Origin: Burkholderiales bacterium
Lineage (GTDB): Bacteria > Pseudomonadota > Gammaproteobacteria > Burkholderiales > WYBJ01
Direction of reading: 5' to 3'
Length of the DNA: 64,000 bases
Assembly (NCBI GenBank): GCA_022841915.1
Contig: JALHQN010000015.1
Span: 1-64,000, forward strand
A model generated the notes under the pieces. The model did no database searches. It was not told the origin of the DNA and was given only the letters and a program-made list of their open reading frames with translations. Below are positions 59,531 to 64,000 of the stretch, one piece after another. The translations under genes were made by a program, and so were the position numbers. How positions within the stretch are numbered: the first letter of the stretch is position 1; every line of letters begins with the position of its first letter.

Positions 59531-60444
59531 GCGCCGAGGCGATACCCACGCTTGCGGTGTTCACCAAGAACCGGATCAATCCGGCGTACCACGGGGCGCG
59601 CATCGCGGCCGACCGCGTCGCGGCGCGTTTCGGCGGGCGCGCCGTTCATTACGTGCCTGCCAAGCCCGACGATGTCGCAGAGCAGATCGCCCTGATAGAG
59701 CTAGCGCTACAGACGAGCCCAGCGGCGTTCGTGCTGGTGCCGGTGCACCAGAGCGCGATCGATGCCGCCGTGCGAAAAGTCCGGGCGAGGGGCATTCCCA
59801 TCTTCAACTGCATCAACCGGCTGCGCCACGCCGAAGACTACGTCACCTTCGTGGGCGCCGACGATGCCGAGATGACCGCGCGCGTAGCGAGGCGCCTGTT
59901 CATCGAGTTGAAGGGCGCGGGCAAGGTGGTGATCCTCGAAGGCACGCCAGGGGCCGTCACCTCGCGCGATCGCATGCGCGGCTTTCTGGATGCGACCGTC
60001 GACTATCCGGGGATACAAGTGCTCGGGCGCATGGTCGGCAACTTCCTGCACGAAGACGCGGCGCGTGCCATGCGTGAGCTGCTGGCGGAGCATCCGCACA
60101 TCGATGGGGTGCTGGCCGCCAACGACAGCATGGCGCTGGGCGCCATCGACGCGCTGCGCGAAGCGGGTCGACATAGCCGGGTGGTGGGGGTCAATGCCGT
60201 TCCCGATGCGGTGGCCGCGTTGAAGACCGGCGCGCTGTTGGCGACCGCGGATTTCGATGCCTTCAAGATTGCCGCGCTGGCGAGCGAGGCGGCGCTGCGC
60301 TATCTGCGCGGGGAGCGTGTGCCCAAGGAGATCCTGCCGCGTGTCGAAGTCGTGGACGGTGCGAACTGCGAGCGCTGGGACAGGCCTATGGAGGCCCGGG
60401 AATTGCCCGACTGGGCCAGCATCGTGGCGCAAGGCAGCGGCTGA
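59527..60444 (+). CDS. Sugar-type binding protein (Peripla_BP_4) without signal peptide
   Basis: 305 residues. The ribose-binding-protein fold is visible: TLAVFTKNRINPAYHGARIAADRVA at the N-terminus, DAAVRKVRARGIPIFNCI, VVILEGTPGAVTSRDRMRGF and GVLAANDSMALGAIDALR. The N-terminus is MSAEAIPTLAVF, with no hydrophobic signal segment, and there is no HTH as in LacI. ATPase and permease genes are absent. It is therefore a cytosolic orphan ligand-binding domain coupled to the GMC enzyme, or its signal was lost. Confidence 0.78.
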   Translation: MSAEAIPTLAVFTKNRINPAYHGARIAADRVAARFGGRAVHYVPAKPDDVAEQIALIELALQTSPAAFVLVPVHQSAIDAAVRKVRARGIPIFNCINRLRHAEDYVTFVGADDAEMTARVARRLFIELKGAGKVVILEGTPGAVTSRDRMRGFLDATVDYPGIQVLGRMVGNFLHEDAARAMRELLAEHPHIDGVLAANDSMALGAIDALREAGRHSRVVGVNAVPDAVAALKTGALLATADFDAFKIAALASEAALRYLRGERVPKEILPRVEVVDGANCERWDRPMEARELPDWASIVAQGSG

Positions 60445-60625
60445 ACAGTCGATCGCTTGCAGCGAGGAGTCGGTCGGCATATGGGCCGCAAGCATCTGTG
60501 CGCGGTGCTTCACTCCGGTGCACAAGCGTGTCCGCACGCGCTAAGATCGGGACACAGCTTACAGGGTCTGGCTGCGGCTGCGAGAGCCGCGATACGACCC
60601 GGATCCGGACAGACGAGACCACGAT

Positions 60626-61051
60626 ATGAGCGACTGGAGCAAGGTAACGCGGCCCATCCCTGTCCCGAACGAGTGGACCAAACCGTTCTGGGACGCGGCC
60701 AAACAGGAGGTGCTGGCGCTGCAGCGTTGCCAGAGCTGCGGGCACCTGCAGCATCCTCCGTATCCGACTTGCACGCAGTGCATGGGGATCGATCTGAAAT
60801 TCGAGCCGGTCGAGGGCAAGGGCAAGATCTACGCCTACACGATCATGTATCACACCGGGGACAAGCGCTTTGCACCCGCAGTGCCTTATGCGAGCATCAT
60901 TGTCGAGCTGGATGCCGCGCCCGGCGCCTTGCTGGCGGGCAACCTGCTCGACGCCCCGTATACGGAAGCGAAGGTCGGGCGTCCCGTGGAGGTCGTGTTC
61001 CAGAAGCTCAACGACGACATCACGCTGCCGCAGTTCCGCTTGGCACGCTAA
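60626..61051 (+). CDS. DUF35 OB-fold protein with zinc ribbon
   Basis: 141 residues. N-terminal helix, then zinc ribbon with Cys35, Cys38, Cys49 and Cys52 (CQSCGHLQHPPYPTCTQC), followed by an OB fold with GKGKIYAYTIMYH. DUF35 proteins usually accompany thiolase-fold enzymes as accessory subunits; here the partner starts 28 bp downstream. The pair resembles ChsH2-DUF35/Ltp2-type acyl-CoA aldolases (inference). Upstream 181 bp separate it from the binding-protein gene. Confidence 0.88.
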   Translation: MSDWSKVTRPIPVPNEWTKPFWDAAKQEVLALQRCQSCGHLQHPPYPTCTQCMGIDLKFEPVEGKGKIYAYTIMYHTGDKRFAPAVPYASIIVELDAAPGALLAGNLLDAPYTEAKVGRPVEVVFQKLNDDITLPQFRLAR

Positions 61052-61079
61052 CGCGATCCGCGCAAAGGAGCAGAATCGA

Positions 61080-62264
61080 ATGTGGGAAAATCGATGCAAG
61101 GTCGCAGTGAGCGGCGTGGGCTTCTCCAAGATCACGCGCTCGGCGGACATTCCTCTGGCGGCGCATGCGCTGGAGGCGGTGAAGGCGGCAGTGGAGGATT
61201 CCGGCCTGAAGATGTCCGACATCGACGGGCTGGCGACTTACCCTGAGCTGCCGGCCACCGGCCATGCCGAGATCGACGGTGTCACCATCGTTTCGGTCAA
61301 CTGCATGATGGCCATGCTGCGCTTGCCCAACCTCGCCTGGCACATCCAGACCGAGTCGGTGAACATCGGCGGCGCGGTGCAGCAGGCGACCAACGCGCTG
61401 CTGGCCGGCGTGTGCAAGTACGCCGTCGTTTGGCGCGCGATGCACAACCCGAAGGGCACGTACCAGAACCTGCCGGGGCAGTTCGCCAGCGGAGCGGCGC
61501 AGTTCACCGCGCCGTACGGCTTCGGCGGCCCGGGTCAAGGCATGGCCGTGGCGTACACGCGCTGGCTGGAGACGAACAACCAGAATCGCGAGAAGATGGC
61601 GACCCTCGCGGTCACGCAGCGCAAGCACGCGCAGATGAATCCCTACGCCTACTTCTACGGCACGCCGCTCACGCGCGAGGACTATCTCAACTCGCGCATG
61701 GTGGCCTATCCCTTCTGTCTCTACGATTGCGACATCCCGGTTCAGGGGGCCGTTGCCATCGTGCTCACACTGGCGGATCGTGCACGCGACTTGAAGCCCA
61801 AGCCTGCGTATATCGCCGGTTACGGCCAGCGCCTGCACTTCGAGGTGGCTGGTCGCATCGGCAGCCTGAGCAGCTACATGGAAGGTGGGCGAAGTTCGTC
61901 GCACCTCACCTGGGAGCGCTCGGGCTTCACGCCCAAGGACGTGGACGTGGCCCAGATCTACGACGGATTCTCCGCCTCGGTGATCTACGGACTCGAATCC
62001 TACGGCTTCTGCAAGGAAGGCGAGGCGCTCGACTTCATCCAGGACGGCCGCATCGAGCTCGACGGCGAGTTGCCGCTCAACACCTTCGGCGGCAGTCTGA
62101 GTTCGGGGCGCATCCATGGGCTGCAGCACATCATCGAAGGGGTGCTGCAGGCGTCGGGGCGAGCAGGGGAGCGTCAGGTCAAGGGCGCCAACGTGTCGTT
62201 CGTCGGTGCGAGCGCGCCCATCGTGCAGGGCACCACGTTCATATTCGTGGGCGAGCCTTATTAA
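61080..62264 (+). CDS. Thiolase-fold protein, Ltp/SCP2-like, without thiolase Cys
   Basis: 394 residues; AAAGGAG lies nine bases before the ATG. Domains: N-terminal VAVSGVGFSKITR, C-terminal thiolase half with GRIHGLQHIIEGVLQ. At the place of the nucleophilic Cys the sequence reads QTESVNIGGAVQQAT, without Cys, so condensing thiolase chemistry is unlikely. GRSSSHLTWERSGFTPKDVDVAQIYDGF matches lipid-transfer-protein-like thiolases. With the DUF35 partner it may be a retro-aldolase that shortens an acyl-CoA side chain. Confidence 0.85.
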   Translation: MWENRCKVAVSGVGFSKITRSADIPLAAHALEAVKAAVEDSGLKMSDIDGLATYPELPATGHAEIDGVTIVSVNCMMAMLRLPNLAWHIQTESVNIGGAVQQATNALLAGVCKYAVVWRAMHNPKGTYQNLPGQFASGAAQFTAPYGFGGPGQGMAVAYTRWLETNNQNREKMATLAVTQRKHAQMNPYAYFYGTPLTREDYLNSRMVAYPFCLYDCDIPVQGAVAIVLTLADRARDLKPKPAYIAGYGQRLHFEVAGRIGSLSSYMEGGRSSSHLTWERSGFTPKDVDVAQIYDGFSASVIYGLESYGFCKEGEALDFIQDGRIELDGELPLNTFGGSLSSGRIHGLQHIIEGVLQASGRAGERQVKGANVSFVGASAPIVQGTTFIFVGEPY

Positions 62265-62291
62265 CATGGTCGAGCACTGGAGGAGGCCGGT

Positions 62292-63128
62292 ATGCTGATC
62301 GTCGATTCGCAGCTGCATCTTTGGAAGGATGCGAAGATGGGCGGACCGCACCGTCAGGTGCCGAGCTACACCGTCGACGACGCGTTGGCGGAGATGGCTG
62401 TCGCCGGTGTCGACTGCGCGGTGATCCATCCGCCCGGTGGCTTGGGCGAGCCGGTCAATGCGCTGGCGGTCGAAGCGGCACGAGCGTATCCGGACAAGTT
62501 CTGCATCCTCGGCCACTTCGATCTCCAGAGCCCCGACCGCGAGACCATCGTTGCGCGCTGGCGCGAGCGGCCCGGCATGCTGGGCTTCCGGTTCACCCTG
62601 AGTCAGGGTGAACAGAAGGCCTGGTGGACCGACGGCACGCTGGATTGGTTCTGGCCGGCGTGCGAGAAGGCGGGCTTGGTCGTCGGATTGCTGGCTACCG
62701 GCAGCAACATCGGCGTCGTCGGACAGATCGCCGAGCGTCATCCCGGCCTCAGGCTGCATATCGATCACATGGGGTGCGGGGGCGGCGGCGGTGCGGCCAA
62801 GGATGCGGCCGCATTCGGCAGCATCCGCGAAATGGAGGCGGTCTCGAAGTTTCCCAACGTCGCGGTGAAGCTGTCGGGCGCGCCCAGTTTGTCGAGCGAG
62901 TCTTATCCGTATCGGAACATTCATCCGTACATGAAGCAGGTGTTCGAGGCCTTCGGCCCGGACCGCTGCTTCTGGGGCACTGACCTCACCCGCATGCCGT
63001 GTTCGTACAAGCAGTGCGTCACGATGTTCACCGAAGAGATGCCTTGGCTCAAGGGCCGGGATCTCGAGCGCGTGATGGGCGCGGCCATCGTCGACTGGCT
63101 CGGATGGAAGCGTACCCCTGCAGGTTGA
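62292..63128 (+). CDS. Amidohydrolase-2 family protein, first of tandem pair
   Basis: 278 residues. TIM-barrel metal motif VDSQLHLW (first strand; the classic HxH is reduced to QxH), LHIDHMGCG in the middle and CFWGTDLTR near the C-terminus carry the metal-binding His and Asp of the PF04909 group (lactonase or decarboxylase type). GGAGG before the ATG. It is about 70 percent identical by eye to the next gene, so a tandem duplicate. Substrate unknown: a 2-pyrone or acyl derivative is possible. Confidence 0.87.
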   Translation: MLIVDSQLHLWKDAKMGGPHRQVPSYTVDDALAEMAVAGVDCAVIHPPGGLGEPVNALAVEAARAYPDKFCILGHFDLQSPDRETIVARWRERPGMLGFRFTLSQGEQKAWWTDGTLDWFWPACEKAGLVVGLLATGSNIGVVGQIAERHPGLRLHIDHMGCGGGGGAAKDAAAFGSIREMEAVSKFPNVAVKLSGAPSLSSESYPYRNIHPYMKQVFEAFGPDRCFWGTDLTRMPCSYKQCVTMFTEEMPWLKGRDLERVMGAAIVDWLGWKRTPAG

Positions 63129-63195
63129 TTTGCCGCAGCAGGCCATCCCAAGCTTCGTACGCGACGGTTCAACCTATCCCGCAGGAGAACGCGCC

Positions 63196-64000
63196 GTGCT
63201 GATCGTAGACTCGCAAATCCACATCTGGCGCAACGGCAGGATGAGCAGTCATCACCGCCAGGTCGACAACTTCCCGGTCGACGAAGCGCTGGCTGAGATG
63301 GCTGTGGCCGGTGTCGACTGTGCGGTGCTGCATCCGCCGGGCGCATTGGGCGACGACGTCAACGTGCAGGCCGTCGAGGCCGTGCAGGCGCATCCCGACA
63401 GATTCTGCACCCTCGGACACTTCGACTTGCAGCGACCGGATCGGGAGGAGATCGTCGCGCATTGGCGCGAGCGTCCCGGCATGCTGGGGTTTCGCTTCAC
63501 CTTCAATCAGCCGCAGCAGAAGGCCTGGTGGACCGACGGATCGCTCGACTGGTTCTGGAAGGCCTGCGAGCGGCAGCAACTCGTCGTCGGATTGCTCGCG
63601 AGCGGACCGAACATTCCAGTGATGGGCGCGATCGCCGAGAAGCATCCCGGCTTGCGCCTGAACATCGATCACCTGGGCCGTGGAGGCGGCGGCCACGGCA
63701 TCAAGGATAGTGCGGCATTCGCGGACTTGCCCGAGATGCTGAAGCTCGCCAAGCATCCGAACATCGCAGTCAAGATGTCCGGCGCCCCCAGTTACTCCAG
63801 CGACGCCTATCCTTACAGGAACATTCATGGCTATCTGAAGCAGATCTTCGAGGCCTTCGGGCCGGAGCGCTGCTTCTGGGGCACGGACATCACGCGCATG
63901 CCTTGCTCTTATCGGCAATGCGTGACCCTGTTCACCGAGGAACTGCCGTGGCTCAAGGGGCGCGATCTGGAGCGCGTCATGGGTGGCGCCGTCATCGACT
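63196..64000 (+). CDS. Amidohydrolase-2 family protein, second of tandem pair (cut by window end)
   Basis: Partial, 268 residues to the end of the window with no stop. It starts at GTG, with AGGAG seven bases upstream (VLIVDSQIHIWRNGRMSSH). Key segments match the previous gene: LNIDHLGRGG for the middle metal site and CFWGTDITRMPCSYRQC near the end. The remaining few residues after GGAVID lie outside. Gap between copies 67 bp, so they are probably cotranscribed. Confidence 0.87.
   Translation, partial: MLIVDSQIHIWRNGRMSSHHRQVDNFPVDEALAEMAVAGVDCAVLHPPGALGDDVNVQAVEAVQAHPDRFCTLGHFDLQRPDREEIVAHWRERPGMLGFRFTFNQPQQKAWWTDGSLDWFWKACERQQLVVGLLASGPNIPVMGAIAEKHPGLRLNIDHLGRGGGGHGIKDSAAFADLPEMLKLAKHPNIAVKMSGAPSYSSDAYPYRNIHGYLKQIFEAFGPERCFWGTDITRMPCSYRQCVTLFTEELPWLKGRDLERVMGGAVID

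Noticed and set aside
59527-60444. LacI-type regulator reading of the binding protein
   Set aside because: There is no N-terminal helix-turn-helix; the ligand-binding fold starts within the first ten residues.
1-64000. CRISPR arrays, insertion sequences, prophage genes
   Set aside because: No regularly spaced repeats, transposase or phage structural proteins were seen anywhere in the window.

Overview
The window looks like a chromosomal segment of a GC-rich betaproteobacterium, most likely Burkholderiales. The main reason is 14 periplasmic receptors of the Bug/TctC family, an expansion typical of Bordetella- and Cupriavidus-like genomes. They sit among catabolic genes for acyl-CoA, amide, hydantoin-like and hydroxy-acid substrates. 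I see no insertion sequence, prophage, CRISPR array or rRNA. One tRNA-Arg(ACG) lies at the left edge.

Layout. 1-6.7 kb: tRNA, a guanine deaminase, three Bug receptors and a gene interrupted in frame by TGA exactly at a UGSC motif. I annotate that gene as one 578-residue UGSC-family selenoprotein (1877-3613, minus) with a SECIS-like hairpin directly after the TGA. 7.2-9.2 kb: TctB and TctA, the only tripartite tricarboxylate membrane subunits in the window. 9.3-13.5 kb: a minus-strand cluster of two crotonase-fold proteins, an amidase and a Bug receptor. 13.7-22.2 kb: a tight seven-gene plus-strand unit (Bug, ketopantoate-reductase-like, HyuA, HyuB, Bug, carboxymuconolactone-decarboxylase-like, alpha/beta hydrolase), probably an uptake and degradation pathway. 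22.4-27.5 kb: a three-gene cassette of a patatin-like lipase, a 960-residue protein with a C-terminal caspase-like (CHAT-type) His/Cys module and a metallo-beta-lactamase-fold protein; this resembles a conflict or defence module. 27.6-39 kb: MFS transporter, two MmgE/PrpD proteins, four Bug receptors, a dual-specificity phosphatase and an acyl-CoA synthetase. 39.3-43.2 kb: a hybrid histidine kinase and a LuxR-type response regulator. 43.4-45.5 kb: a sulfide-oxidation-like group (DUF2892 protein, type II sulfide:quinone reductase, small membrane protein) with dyad sites upstream. 45.5-53.6 kb: four Bug receptors, two MaoC-like hydratases, an iron-ADH-family protein lacking two metal ligands, a lipoprotein and a LysM protein. 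53.9-56.9 kb: a thiamine-diphosphate enzyme with a formyl-CoA-transferase-like partner. 57.1-64 kb: a CbiM-like permease, GMC oxidoreductase, a signal-less sugar-type binding protein, a DUF35/thiolase-fold pair and two tandem amidohydrolases, the last cut by the window end.

How it works together: the Bug receptors presumably capture organic acids at the periplasm for few shared TctAB transporters, and the nearby CoA-transferases, ligases, hydratases, amidases and hydantoinase-like enzymes process the imported compounds. The two parts that do not fit this scheme, and deserve most attention, are the UGSC selenoprotein and the patatin/CHAT/MBL cassette. Functions are assigned by reading motifs only; no database search was run.
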